Source of the DNA: Microgenomates group bacterium ADurb.Bin219
GTDB taxonomy: Bacteria > Patescibacteriota > Microgenomatia > UM-FILTER-40-11
DNA: 54,489 nt
Direction of reading: 5' to 3'
Assembly: GCA_002069945.1 (NCBI GenBank)
Contig: MWCH01000007.1
Span: forward strand, 1 to 54,489
The number at the start of each line of letters is the position of its first letter. Within the stretch, counting starts at the first letter, position 1. Made by a program: the position numbers and the translations under genes. Positions 44,367 through 51,609 of the stretch are shown here, piece after piece. Under the pieces are notes generated by a model, which saw nothing but the letters and a program-made list of their open reading frames with translations, did no database searches and had not been told where the DNA came from.

Positions 44367-44590
44367 TGGCCCACTCCTTTCTTGATCAACTGAAAGACTT
44401 GCCAGATGAAGCCATAACAGCCATAACAAGTGATTAATGTGCCGATCGTGCAGGAAATCCAAAAAATGGAACAACACGGGTCAAGAGAAATTGAACCGAG
44501 AGTGACTTGCTTATGACCGTAGAAAAGAGCTGCCAAAATCAGACCGAGCAAGATCATTGTGATCCCGGCGACGATCAAGTATCCTGGCAT
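44363..44590 (-). CDS. Small cysteine-rich two-helix membrane protein, unknown
   Basis: 75 residues; ATG at 44590 with AAAGGGGG ahead. Helix ~4-24 ('LIVAGITMILLGLILAALFYG') and a second, cysteine-rich helix ~38-62 with 'DPCCSIFWISC' and 'LITCYGCYGF' (five cysteines). The position between two other small membrane proteins suggests one complex. Family unknown. Confidence 0.65.
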   Translation of the reverse strand: MPGYLIVAGITMILLGLILAALFYGHKQVTLGSISLDPCCSIFWISCTIGTLITCYGCYGFIWQVFQLIKKGVGQ

Positions 44591-44698
44591 TCAAGCCCCC
44601 TTTCTGTCTTTTTTGATGTTGAAACCAACGAGAGCAAGGGGGAGGCTGAAAAGAAAGGCCGCCCACAGGTAACCCAGAACTTCTTTTACGTTAGGCAT
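44591..44698 (-). CDS. Very small membrane protein (35 aa), unknown
   Basis: ATG at 44698 preceded by AAAGGAGGAGAA, an almost ideal ribosome site. The product has one helix ('VLGYLWAAFLFSLPLALVGF') and a basic tail ('NIKKDRKGA'). Its TGA abuts the ATG of the 75-residue gene, so all members are coupled. Confidence 0.6.
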   Translation of the reverse strand: MPNVKEVLGYLWAAFLFSLPLALVGFNIKKDRKGA

Positions 44699-44777
44699 TT
44701 CTCCTCCTTTGGAAGTAGTGCCAGAAAGCGGGGAAGCTTGCCCCGCGGATGACCGATCCCCATATTAGCAGGAACAT
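44691..44777 (-). CDS. Possible leader peptide or tiny protein (28 aa)
   Basis: ATG at 44777 with a G9 run 5 nt ahead on the minus strand; the product is 'MFLLIWGSVIRGASFPAFWH...' ending in 'RRRNA'. The stop overlaps the next start. A perfect hairpin (GCGGGG/CCCCGC, 44728-44746) lies in the frame, so this could equally be a regulatory leader region. Low certainty. Confidence 0.35.
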   Translation of the reverse strand: MFLLIWGSVIRGASFPAFWHYFQRRRNA

Positions 44778-44875
44778 TTTCCCCCCCCCTTTTTTTGTTA
44801 GTGCAAAGAACCTTCGTTTGTTAAAGAACCAACCGGATTAGGCGCTTTTGCCCAACTCGGTTTTATTAATGCCTA

Positions 44876-44884
44876 ATTATACCA
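44876..44884 (-). promoter_or_regulatory. Extended -10 promoter of the small-protein operon
   Basis: TGGTATAAT on the minus strand (hexamer 44881-44876) about 100 bp before the first small ORF. No good -35, as expected for extended -10 promoters. The leader would be about 90 nt. Confidence 0.5.
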
Positions 44885-44947
44885 TTTTTAAGCTACTGTT
44901 TTCTAACTTTGTGTCTCTTAAAACTGGCGCGGAAACTTGCCGAATGA

Positions 44948-44953
44948 TATACT
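44948..44953 (+). promoter_or_regulatory. -10 box directly before argS
   Basis: TATACT ends 7 nt before the ATG at 44961, predicting a leaderless argS mRNA. An in-frame TTG at 44937 would lie upstream of this box and is rejected. Confidence 0.55.
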
Positions 44954-44960
44954 CAAGCCA

Positions 44961-46829
44961 ATGATAGACGAAGAACTCAAAAAAGGGATCTCCGAAGTTT
45001 TAAAAAGTTTGGGTTTACCGACGGAAAAAATTATTTTTGAGCATTCGGCCGAATTGACTCACGGCGACTACAGCTCGAACATCGCCATGACAATTTTCTC
45101 CCATATCCAATCTCCCCACCTGCGCCAAGGCTTCGGCGGACAGGCAATATCCGATATCAAGATACCATACAATTTGGCAAAAAGAATTGCGTCAGAGTGG
45201 CAAAAAATGGGATTACCTGACTTTGTGGCCAAAATTGAAGCGGTAGCGCCCGGATTTATCAATATTTTTTTTAAAAACGATTATTTATTGGTTGAAGCCA
45301 AGAAAGCCGTTGAAAAAGATTTTGGCAAGATAAAGGAAATGGCGGGCAAGAAGATGATGGTTGAGTTTGCTCATCCCAATACCCACAAAGAATTGCATAT
45401 CGGCCATATGCGGACTTTAATTGTCGGCGAGGCTTTGGCCAGAATCTTTTCCGCGGCCGGCGCCGAAGTTTTCCGGGCAAATTACCAGGGCGATATCGGT
45501 CCTCATGTTGCCAAATCCATCTGGGGAACGGAAAAAATAATTAAGGAAAGAGGTTTAGGCTGGGAGGAAATTGAAAAATGGTCTTTGCCGGAAAAGGCTC
45601 ATCTTTTGGGAGAGGGCTATGTTCGGGGAGTAAAGGATTACGAAGATCTGGAATTGGCCAAGGAAATTGATAAATTGAATCGCCAATTGTACAAAAAAGA
45701 TCCGCAGGTTATGCCGGCTTATGAACAAACCAGACGCTGGAGTTTGGACTATTACGATACCTTTTACTCTAGATTTTATACCAAGTTTGACCGGCTTTTT
45801 TTTGAAAGTGAGGTTTTTGAGTCAGGGAAAAAGATAGTGGAGGAAAATGTAGGTAAGGTTTTTGAGCAAAGCGAGGGAGCCATTATTTTTGACGGGGAGA
45901 AATACGGATTGCACAAAAGAGTTTTTATCACCAAAGACGGCAACCCGACTTATGAAGGAAAAGATATGGCTTTGGCCCCCCTTCAATACAAGACTTTCCC
46001 CTTTGATTTGAACGTCCACGTAGTGGCCAATGAGCAAGCCGGTTATTTCCAAGTCATCATCAAGGCCTTGGAACTATTGGACCCAATATTTAAAGATAAA
46101 GAGTTCCATCTTTCCATGGGAATGGTGCAAATGGTGGGCAAGAAAATGTCCTCACGGACGGGTGTCATTATTAAAGTTGATGATTTGTTGGCGGAAATTA
46201 AGGAAATGCTTCAGCCTCTTTTTGCGAAAGGGGAATTAACGGAGCCGGAAAAAGAGAAAATCGGCGAGGCGTTGACGATTGCCAGTATTAAATATTCAAT
46301 GCTGCGCGTTGGTCCGAAACAGGACGTAATTTTTGATTTGCAAAAGACGGTCAGTCTGGACGGGGATAGCGGACCGTACCTTGAATATACTTATGCTCGA
46401 ACACAAAGCGTCTTACGTAAGGCGAAAATATCAAATATCAATCCTTCGACTACGCTCAGGATTAATGGTGAGCGAAGTCGAACCATCAAATATCCAATAT
46501 CCAATATCAATCCCAATACTGAGGAGTCAGCTCTGTTGCGGACGATTTATAAATTTCCGGAAATTGTGGCTAATGCGGCAAAAGAAATGGCGCCGAACCT
46601 GGTTTGTAGTTTTCTCTATGATTTGTGCCAAAAATACAATACTTTTTATGATAAACACAAAATATTAATTCAAAAGTCAAAAGTCAAAAGTCAAAAGCCA
46701 AATTTCAAAACTGAAGACGAAGTGGACGAAAGAACAAGTGAGTTTAGGATTTTATTAACACAGGCGGTTGGGGAAGTGATTAAAAAGGGCTTGAATTTGT
46801 TGGGAATTGAAAGTTTGGAGAAAATGTAA
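44961..46829 (+). CDS. argS: Arginyl-tRNA synthetase with three in-frame repeat insertions
   Basis: 622 residues. N-terminal Arg-specific additional domain (1-110), catalytic 'HPNTHKELHIGHMRTL' (HIGH signature near 145-150), 'NYQGDIGPHV', 'KMSSRTG' (KMSKS equivalent, ~394), and C-terminal anticodon domain ('DGDSGPYLEYTYARTQSVLR', split as DGDSGPYLEY / TYARTQSVLR). Three inserts interrupt normal sequence: LRQGFGGQA (residues ~54-62), 'PSTTLRINGERSRTI' (~494-508) and 'QKSKVKSQKSKVKSQ' (~571-585), each repeat-derived DNA. All keep the frame and fall in surface or linker regions. The enzyme charges tRNA-Arg and should be essential. Confidence 0.93.
   Translation: MIDEELKKGISEVLKSLGLPTEKIIFEHSAELTHGDYSSNIAMTIFSHIQSPHLRQGFGGQAISDIKIPYNLAKRIASEWQKMGLPDFVAKIEAVAPGFINIFFKNDYLLVEAKKAVEKDFGKIKEMAGKKMMVEFAHPNTHKELHIGHMRTLIVGEALARIFSAAGAEVFRANYQGDIGPHVAKSIWGTEKIIKERGLGWEEIEKWSLPEKAHLLGEGYVRGVKDYEDLELAKEIDKLNRQLYKKDPQVMPAYEQTRRWSLDYYDTFYSRFYTKFDRLFFESEVFESGKKIVEENVGKVFEQSEGAIIFDGEKYGLHKRVFITKDGNPTYEGKDMALAPLQYKTFPFDLNVHVVANEQAGYFQVIIKALELLDPIFKDKEFHLSMGMVQMVGKKMSSRTGVIIKVDDLLAEIKEMLQPLFAKGELTEPEKEKIGEALTIASIKYSMLRVGPKQDVIFDLQKTVSLDGDSGPYLEYTYARTQSVLRKAKISNINPSTTLRINGERSRTIKYPISNINPNTEESALLRTIYKFPEIVANAAKEMAPNLVCSFLYDLCQKYNTFYDKHKILIQKSKVKSQKPNFKTEDEVDERTSEFRILLTQAVGEVIKKGLNLLGIESLEKM
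45117..45146 (+). repeat. In-frame palindromic element 1 in argS
   Basis: Imperfect palindrome CCTGCGCC ... GGCGGACAGG (45119-45144) encoding LRQGFGGQA. Flanked by ATATCC-type micro-repeats on both sides. It interrupts the N-terminal domain. Confidence 0.7.
46445..46482 (+). repeat. In-frame palindromic element 2 in argS
   Basis: 14-bp arms TTCGACTACGCTCA / TGAGCGAAGTCGAA with one mismatch and a 10-nt loop. Surrounding sequence carries ATATCAA/ATATCCA micro-repeats (46427-46510). The core TCGACTTCGCTC recurs at 37546-37580. Confidence 0.8.
46671..46710 (+). repeat. 7-bp tandem repeat (AAAAGTC) in argS
   Basis: About four units of AAAAGTC encoding K-S-K-V-K-S-Q steps between two helices of the anticodon domain. 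The same unit occurs at the 5' ends of the surface genes starting at 38536 and 39324. Confidence 0.85.
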
Positions 46830-46830
46830 A

Positions 46831-47058
46831 ATGAATAGTCCGGAAAATTTAACCAATAAAAAATTGATTGGGCTATTAAGGGGATTAGCCGAGTCGGTTC
46901 CGTTGCCGGATCCAAAGAGAATGGAGCAGGGGAAGCAGAAATTGCTGGCAGAAACTGGAAAAAGAAAAGTAGAGCTAAGTCGGGTGGTTAATTCTGTTGG
47001 CCAAAAAAAAGAGGAGGAAGGCCAAAAAATTGGCGAAGATCTTCCTCCTCAACAATAG
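46831..47058 (+). CDS. Small hydrophilic protein, unknown
   Basis: 75 residues from the ATG at 46831, one base after the argS stop codon. Starts 'MNSPENLTNKKLIGLLRGLAE', rich in charged residues, predicted helical and soluble, with 'PDPKRMEQGKQKLLAETGKR' after it. No family recognised. The last ~14 codons lie inside a hairpin that works as terminator, so the 3' end is under double constraint. Confidence 0.55.
   Translation: MNSPENLTNKKLIGLLRGLAESVPLPDPKRMEQGKQKLLAETGKRKVELSRVVNSVGQKKEEEGQKIGEDLPPQQ
47011..47050. terminator. Bidirectional hairpin terminator overlapping a CDS end
   Basis: Perfect 10-bp stem GAGGAGGAAG / CTTCCTCCTC with inner GGCCAA/TTGGC pairing. The plus side is followed after 11 nt by TTCTTTTTT; the minus side directly by eight T. 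It serves the argS unit and the convergent 47093 gene. Confidence 0.8.
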
Positions 47059-47092
47059 GGTTCTTTTTTACCTTGGATGGTTGGATTATCGA

Positions 47093-47458
47093 TCAACAAC
47101 CCTTGTGAGCCGATCGATAGTTGGTCCTTTGGATTAAGGTTTCCCAGGCCGTCGGCTCAGGAAGGAGAGAACCTACGGTTACACCTAGAGCTTCGGCGAT
47201 CTCATCGATCAGCTTGAATAGATCGAAGAGAATCTGCCACCTTAATTCCTCCATCCCAGGGAGCAGTTGTCCGTAAAGAACCAGCTCGAGGTTTTCCGGA
47301 TTAAAGGAAATCTCCCTTGCGAAATTTCTTGGTAGTCTTCTTTTTTCCGCTAAAGCGACTCGGAGCTTTACGGCGAAGCTAGTGAGGTCGACGTTCATGG
47401 AAATTCTGAGTATCCCATGCGAAAGATCTCGGTCGCTGACAATCTGGACGGTTTCCAT
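47093..47458 (-). CDS. Small soluble orphan protein, unknown
   Basis: 121 residues; ATG at 47458 with GAGGAGG 7 nt ahead. Looks like a mixed alpha/beta soluble protein ('LSHGILRISMNVDLTSFAVKL', cut here to SHGILRISMNVDLTSF, then 'FDLFKLIDEIAEALGVTVG'). No recognised motif. Second gene of a two-gene minus-strand unit; codon use is more GC-rich than in the neighbours. Confidence 0.65.
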   Translation of the reverse strand: METVQIVSDRDLSHGILRISMNVDLTSFAVKLRVALAEKRRLPRNFAREISFNPENLELVLYGQLLPGMEELRWQILFDLFKLIDEIAEALGVTVGSLLPEPTAWETLIQRTNYRSAHKGC

Positions 47459-47512
47459 TCTTTTCCTCCTCTCTTTTGTTGTTTTCTTGAGAGAACTCGG
47501 ATCCGGTTGAGC

Positions 47513-47986
47513 TTAAGAAGGAGCGTTTTCCTTCTTCTCTTCCGGCATTCTGTTTGTTGTTCCAGAAATAACCCTTTTCAGGAAATCGAATGCCATGCCA
47601 ACACTGATCTCAGTCAGGGCAATAAACAAAGCGTGGAAATTGCGCAATAGTTCACGGCAAAGTTCAGGGTTGGCCAACTTGCCGGTGTCACTGATCTTGA
47701 TTGCCTCCATAATCCGGAATTCTTTGTGGCCGGAGAATTGGCGTTTCATTTTCTCCTCCACCATTGCAGGAGTGATTGCCGGATAGAATTTGAAGAAAAA
47801 CGCCAATTCGGCGGCCAGATCGGAACCGGAGATACATCGGGAGATCCGCCCTTTTTCGTGATTGGTTGTTCCCCACTTGTCAACGTTTCCCAAACAGCCA
47901 ACCGTTACATCAATGAACTCTTTTGGATCTTCGTCAACAACAACTTGATTCGGTTTACCGTCCGTGCCATCAAATAACACTCCCAT
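47513..47986 (-). CDS. Small soluble orphan protein, unknown
   Basis: 157 residues; ATG at 47986 with AGAAGGAGGAGAAG ahead, a near-perfect ribosome site. Start 'MGVLFDGTDGKPNQVVVDED', middle 'GSDLAAELAFFFKFYPAITP', and a helical C-terminal part ('LCRELLRNFHALFIALTEIS') with an acidic/basic tail. No family recognised, no membrane helix. Followed by the 121-residue gene 54 bp downstream. Confidence 0.65.
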   Translation of the reverse strand: MGVLFDGTDGKPNQVVVDEDPKEFIDVTVGCLGNVDKWGTTNHEKGRISRCISGSDLAAELAFFFKFYPAITPAMVEEKMKRQFSGHKEFRIMEAIKISDTGKLANPELCRELLRNFHALFIALTEISVGMAFDFLKRVISGTTNRMPEEKKENAPS

Positions 47987-48030
47987 CTTCTCCTCCTTCT
48001 GTTTTGATCTTTTGTCAAAGAGCTGACCGG

Positions 48031-48059
48031 ATTATAAGGCGGGCAAATCAAGATTGCAA
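48031..48059 (-). promoter_or_regulatory. Promoter of the 47986 two-gene unit
   Basis: On the minus strand TTGCAA (48059-48054), 17-nt spacer, TATAAT (48036-48031). Leader of roughly 38 nt containing the strong ribosome site. Confidence 0.7.
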
Positions 48060-48089
48060 ATTCATGGCTTTTGGGTGTTAAATATGGTT

Positions 48090-50087
48090 ATGGCAAAAAA
48101 AATTCGGTACTTTTTTCTTACTTTTTTCTTTTTCATCTCATTTTGGCTGGAGGTTTCTTCTGTCAAGGCTAAGGACTACACTATTGACGCGGTTGATTTT
48201 AAAGTTCGAATCAATCAAGACGGCTCGGCAAATTTTGAAGAAAACAGGACCTATAATTTTGATGGCAATTTTAGCTGGGCGGACAAGGGGTTCGGACTTA
48301 TTGCCAATTGTAGTGCCAATAAAATTTCCTGCGAAAATTATATAATTTCCGATTTTCAAATTTGGGAAAATAACCAAAAATATCTTCAGTCGGAGACAGG
48401 AGAGCCAAAGACGTATTCTACGACCGTAACGCCGGAAAGATTTTATGTTAAGTGGTATCACCGGTCCAATTACGAGAGTAAAACATTTACTCTAAAATAC
48501 CGGATTGACAACATCGTCAATTTACAAAAAGATATTGCCGAATTTTATTGGCAACTGATAGATGACCAATGGACCAAGGGGGTAACCAAAGTATCGGCGA
48601 CAGTTTTTTTGCCCGGAAATGCGCCGGATGACCAAATTTGGGGTTTTGGTCACGGGCCGATAAACGGGCAAATAAAAATACCCGATAATAAATCAATTAT
48701 TTTTTCAGTTGATAATCTTCCGGCGGAAAAATTTTTTGAAATCCGGGTTCTATTTCCCAAAAATTTGGTTTTAAAGGGCCGGACCGGGGAAATGACTTTG
48801 GCCGGAATTCTGGCGGAAGAGAAAAATTTCGGCGAAAAGACCGCCAGATCAATAAAACGCCAGCAAATCAGCCTTGTTTTCTTCAGCGGGGTCAATTTAT
48901 TGGCCTTTTTCTATTTTCTTTACCAGATCATTTTCTGGCTGAGGAAGTGGCAGCAAATCGGGAAAGACAAACCCTTGCCCGATGTTAATTTGGCCGGCAA
49001 ACTTCACGAACCTCCTTCAGATTTGCCGCCGGCAATGGTGGAAGCTTTAACCAAATGGAATCTTAAAGTTGATACCAACGCCATGCTTGCCACGATTCTG
49101 GACTTAATCAGGAGAAAGGTGATTAGGCTGGAAACGGAAAAGAAAAAATCTGTCTTTATGGGTATCTTCCGGGAAAAAGATGAATATTACTTGGTTGATC
49201 AACAAACAGGCAAAGAGGATTTACTGCCTTTTGAAAAGAAACTTCTGGATTATATTTTTAATTTTACCAGTCATCACTCCAGTTTATTAACAGTGACCGT
49301 TAACGGGAGCATGGTAGCTCAAAAAAGAGAAGGGGAACCGGCCAGGGTTAGCTTTTCCGAAATTAAAGATCGTTTTACTAAATATCCGGAAAATTCCTAT
49401 AACTTTTGGCAGCTTTTTGTTGGGAAGGTTAAAGATGCCTGTCTTGAATCGGATTTATTTGAACAAGAAAGCCACAGGGAAGGTTATAAACTGGACGAAT
49501 GGATAATCAAGTCGGTTTTGGTTTTAATCGGGGTATCTCTTCTTAACTTTATTTTGGCGCCGGCTTTTTTGGGTCAGTATTATGTAATTTTGATCGCGGC
49601 TTATTTTTCTATAGTGATGCCTTTGGGGATCGGCGCGGCCGTTGTTTTGGGCTTGTTAACAACCTATATGGAAAAAAGGACGGATGAGGGTAATTTGGAG
49701 TTGGCTTCCTGGCTGGCTTTTAAGAAGTATCTGAAAGACTATTCGGTTACCGACAACGATCCGATTGACTCAATTGTCATTTGGGAAAAATATTTGGTTT
49801 ATGGCGTGGCTTTGGGAATTTCGCTTAAGGCTTTAAGTCAGCTTCCGGTTAAGTTTTCCGACCAACAGCTCCAATCTTCTGGAATCGGCCGTTTAACCTT
49901 TTCCCATGACGGGACGGGCAATTTTCAATCGTCTTTCGGTAGTTTTGCCAAGTCATTTAATTCTTCATTTTCTTCCTCTTCTTATTCTTCCCATTCCGGG
50001 GCTCACGGAGTTGGCTCTTCCGGCGGCTTTTCCGGCGGCGGAGGCGGCGGCGGTGGGGGAGGCGGCGGAGGCGGCGGAGCGGGATAA
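48090..50087 (+). CDS. DUF2207 membrane protein with poly-glycine tail
   Basis: About 665 residues from the ATG at 48090 (48084 also possible). Signal peptide ('YFFLTFFFFISFWLEVSSVKA'-like, cut to FFLTFFFFISFWLEV), exterior DUF2207 beta domain ('YTIDAVDFKVRINQDGSANF', 'WADKGFGLI'), helix ~270-290, cytoplasmic winged-helix-like part ('PPAMVEALTKWNLKVDTNAM', 'LATILDLIRRKVIRLE'), two more helices (~480-530), and a Ser-rich then Gly-rich C-terminus ('GGFSGGGGGG...'). DUF2207 proteins are widespread and functionally unassigned; the Gly-rich end is characteristic. Confidence 0.88.
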   Translation: MAKKIRYFFLTFFFFISFWLEVSSVKAKDYTIDAVDFKVRINQDGSANFEENRTYNFDGNFSWADKGFGLIANCSANKISCENYIISDFQIWENNQKYLQSETGEPKTYSTTVTPERFYVKWYHRSNYESKTFTLKYRIDNIVNLQKDIAEFYWQLIDDQWTKGVTKVSATVFLPGNAPDDQIWGFGHGPINGQIKIPDNKSIIFSVDNLPAEKFFEIRVLFPKNLVLKGRTGEMTLAGILAEEKNFGEKTARSIKRQQISLVFFSGVNLLAFFYFLYQIIFWLRKWQQIGKDKPLPDVNLAGKLHEPPSDLPPAMVEALTKWNLKVDTNAMLATILDLIRRKVIRLETEKKKSVFMGIFREKDEYYLVDQQTGKEDLLPFEKKLLDYIFNFTSHHSSLLTVTVNGSMVAQKREGEPARVSFSEIKDRFTKYPENSYNFWQLFVGKVKDACLESDLFEQESHREGYKLDEWIIKSVLVLIGVSLLNFILAPAFLGQYYVILIAAYFSIVMPLGIGAAVVLGLLTTYMEKRTDEGNLELASWLAFKKYLKDYSVTDNDPIDSIVIWEKYLVYGVALGISLKALSQLPVKFSDQQLQSSGIGRLTFSHDGTGNFQSSFGSFAKSFNSSFSSSSYSSHSGAHGVGSSGGFSGGGGGGGGGGGGGGGAG

Positions 50088-50163
50088 ATTGATATTTGAG
50101 ATTGGATATTAGATATTCAAAAAATAAAAAAAGGATTTTTATAGTAAAAAAAAGATTTTTTTA

Positions 50164-51018
50164 ATGAAAAAAAAGATTTTCTTGTTGTTTTTAATTTTAC
50201 TCGGCGGGCTTTTTTGGTTTAAATACAAGCCGCTGGTTGATATTACCAAAGTCGGTTTTACCGAAGAGCCGACAGCGACACCCGTTGTCAAAAAGGCGGT
50301 TTTACAGTTCGCGGTGGTGGGTGATCCGGAGTCGGATTTGGTAAACCTCAGTAAAATTATTAATCGGGTCAAAGAAAAACAGGGAACTTTTTTGATTTTT
50401 GCCGGCGATTTAACCCAGGTCGGTTCGCCGGGCCAATTAGCCGAGTTCAAAAAAGTTATGGACGAAAGCGGCTTGGAATATTACATTGTCCCCGGCAATC
50501 ACGATTTGTATACTTCCCGGAAGCAAACCAAAGACGCCAAGAAATATTTTCGGGATGTTTTTGGCACTCCCTATTATCAAGTGATAAAAAATGCCGGTAA
50601 ATTTAAAGTAAAATTTTTGTTTTTGGATAACAGCGACGAGTATTCAAAGATGGAAACGGACCAAATTAATTTTCTAAATAATAATCTAAAAAAGGCCTCC
50701 AATAAGTTGAATTTTGTCTTTTTTCATTTGCCGCTTTTTCATCCATCTTCGGATTATATAATGGGATATCAGGAGGAGATTATTAGCAAGCAGAAAGATG
50801 AACTGCTAAGTATTTTCCTAAAGGCAAATGAAGCGTCCCGGGCAAAATTTGCTTTTTTTGCCGGTCACCTTCACCATACTTCTTCTTATGAGTGGTCGGG
50901 GATGAAAATGTATGTCGCCGGCTCGGCCAATTCTTTGCGCAATTGGCAAACGCCCCGCTATCTGGAAGTAAAAGTTTTTAGCGACGCCGAATTTGAAGTT
51001 AAAGAAGTGGAGTTATAA
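50164..51018 (+). CDS. Membrane-anchored calcineurin-like metallophosphoesterase
   Basis: 284 residues. N-terminal helix ('KIFLLFLILLGGLFWF'), then the metallophosphoesterase fold: 'FAVVGDPESD' (first metal motif, D present but the usual following His absent), 'IFAGDLTQVGSP' (GDxx), 'VPGNHDLYTS' (GNHD), 'VFFHLPLFHP' and 'FFAGHLHHTS' (GHxH). It faces the cell exterior and may hydrolyse phosphoesters such as nucleotides or lipid-linked phosphates. The 76-bp upstream gap carries A/T-rich micro-repeats only. Confidence 0.88.
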   Translation: MKKKIFLLFLILLGGLFWFKYKPLVDITKVGFTEEPTATPVVKKAVLQFAVVGDPESDLVNLSKIINRVKEKQGTFLIFAGDLTQVGSPGQLAEFKKVMDESGLEYYIVPGNHDLYTSRKQTKDAKKYFRDVFGTPYYQVIKNAGKFKVKFLFLDNSDEYSKMETDQINFLNNNLKKASNKLNFVFFHLPLFHPSSDYIMGYQEEIISKQKDELLSIFLKANEASRAKFAFFAGHLHHTSSYEWSGMKMYVAGSANSLRNWQTPRYLEVKVFSDAEFEVKEVEL

Positions 51019-51025
51019 AAAAGAA

Positions 51026-51063
51026 GAAGGCAGACAATCTGGTTAAAAAGAAAGTCTGCCTTC
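51026..51063 (-). terminator. Hairpin terminator for the 51070 gene
   Basis: 10-bp stem GAAGGCAGAC / GTCTGCCTTC, followed on the minus strand by TTCTTTTTT. Confidence 0.85.
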
Positions 51064-51069
51064 CGGGTC

Positions 51070-51456
51070 TCAAATGACATACTTTTGGAAAAGAGGTTGC
51101 CTGTTTGGCATCAATAAATCAAGTTCCACCAAGTAACCCAAAATACTTTCTTCCACTGACTTTGTCTCCAGGAATTGGCAGGCAATATATCTGCCGTTGG
51201 AGACAACGATCAAGTAATGGGTGTTGGGTTCAAGGGGAATGCTAAGGAAATATCTGTTCGGTTTAGAGTAAACGATTGCTTCTTTGTAACTTGTTCCCTT
51301 TGGACCAATGACGGATACAAGAACCCTGCTTTGATAATCGAGAGCTCCATTAACGATACCGGTAAGCTGAGGTTCTTGAGCTTCAACAGCTTCGCACTTC
51401 ACGACGGCGAGAACGAAGACAATCATTAGCAGCAACCACATCTTCCCCCTGCACAT
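51070..51456 (-). CDS. Small exported orphan protein, unknown
   Basis: 128 residues from the ATG at 51456, chosen because AAAGGAGGTTGAAA directly precedes it (a longer frame to 51501 is rejected). Signal peptide ('WLLLMIVFVLAVVKCEAVEA') then a beta-rich domain ('LTGIVNGALDYQSRVLVSVI', 'YFLSIPLEPNTHYLIVVSNG'), possibly a carboxypeptidase-regulatory-like or transthyretin-like fold. Unknown function; stands alone between a terminator and its own promoter. Confidence 0.65.
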   Translation of the reverse strand: MCRGKMWLLLMIVFVLAVVKCEAVEAQEPQLTGIVNGALDYQSRVLVSVIGPKGTSYKEAIVYSKPNRYFLSIPLEPNTHYLIVVSNGRYIACQFLETKSVEESILGYLVELDLLMPNRQPLFQKYVI

Positions 51457-51489
51457 TTTCAACCTCCTTTCAAAGAGCAAAAACGATTT

Positions 51490-51527
51490 TTCCGGAAGCA
51501 ATTTTCCGGAAATCTGACTTGATTATA
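51490..51527 (-). promoter_or_regulatory. -10 box and paired TTCCGGAA palindromes
   Basis: TATAAT on the minus strand (51527-51522) followed in the leader by two TTCCGGAA palindromes (51511-51504 and 51497-51490) spaced 14 bp start to start. They could form a hairpin or be an operator for a dimeric regulator. Confidence 0.4.
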
Positions 51528-51597
51528 TTCTTATTTGTCAACAGAAAGCCTTCTTTTTGGGCCGGAAATGAAGCTTTAAAATAAAGAAATTCTGGAA

Positions 51598-51603
51598 TAT
51601 AAT
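51598..51603 (+). promoter_or_regulatory. -10 box directly before the M16 peptidase
   Basis: TATAAT ends 6 nt before the ATG at 51610; no ribosome site, so leaderless initiation is predicted. Confidence 0.6.
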
Positions 51604-51609
51604 CATTCC

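Noticed and set aside
50000-50087. Poly-glycine tail as a collagen-like or repeat artefact
   Set aside because: A Gly-rich end is a regular feature of DUF2207 proteins.
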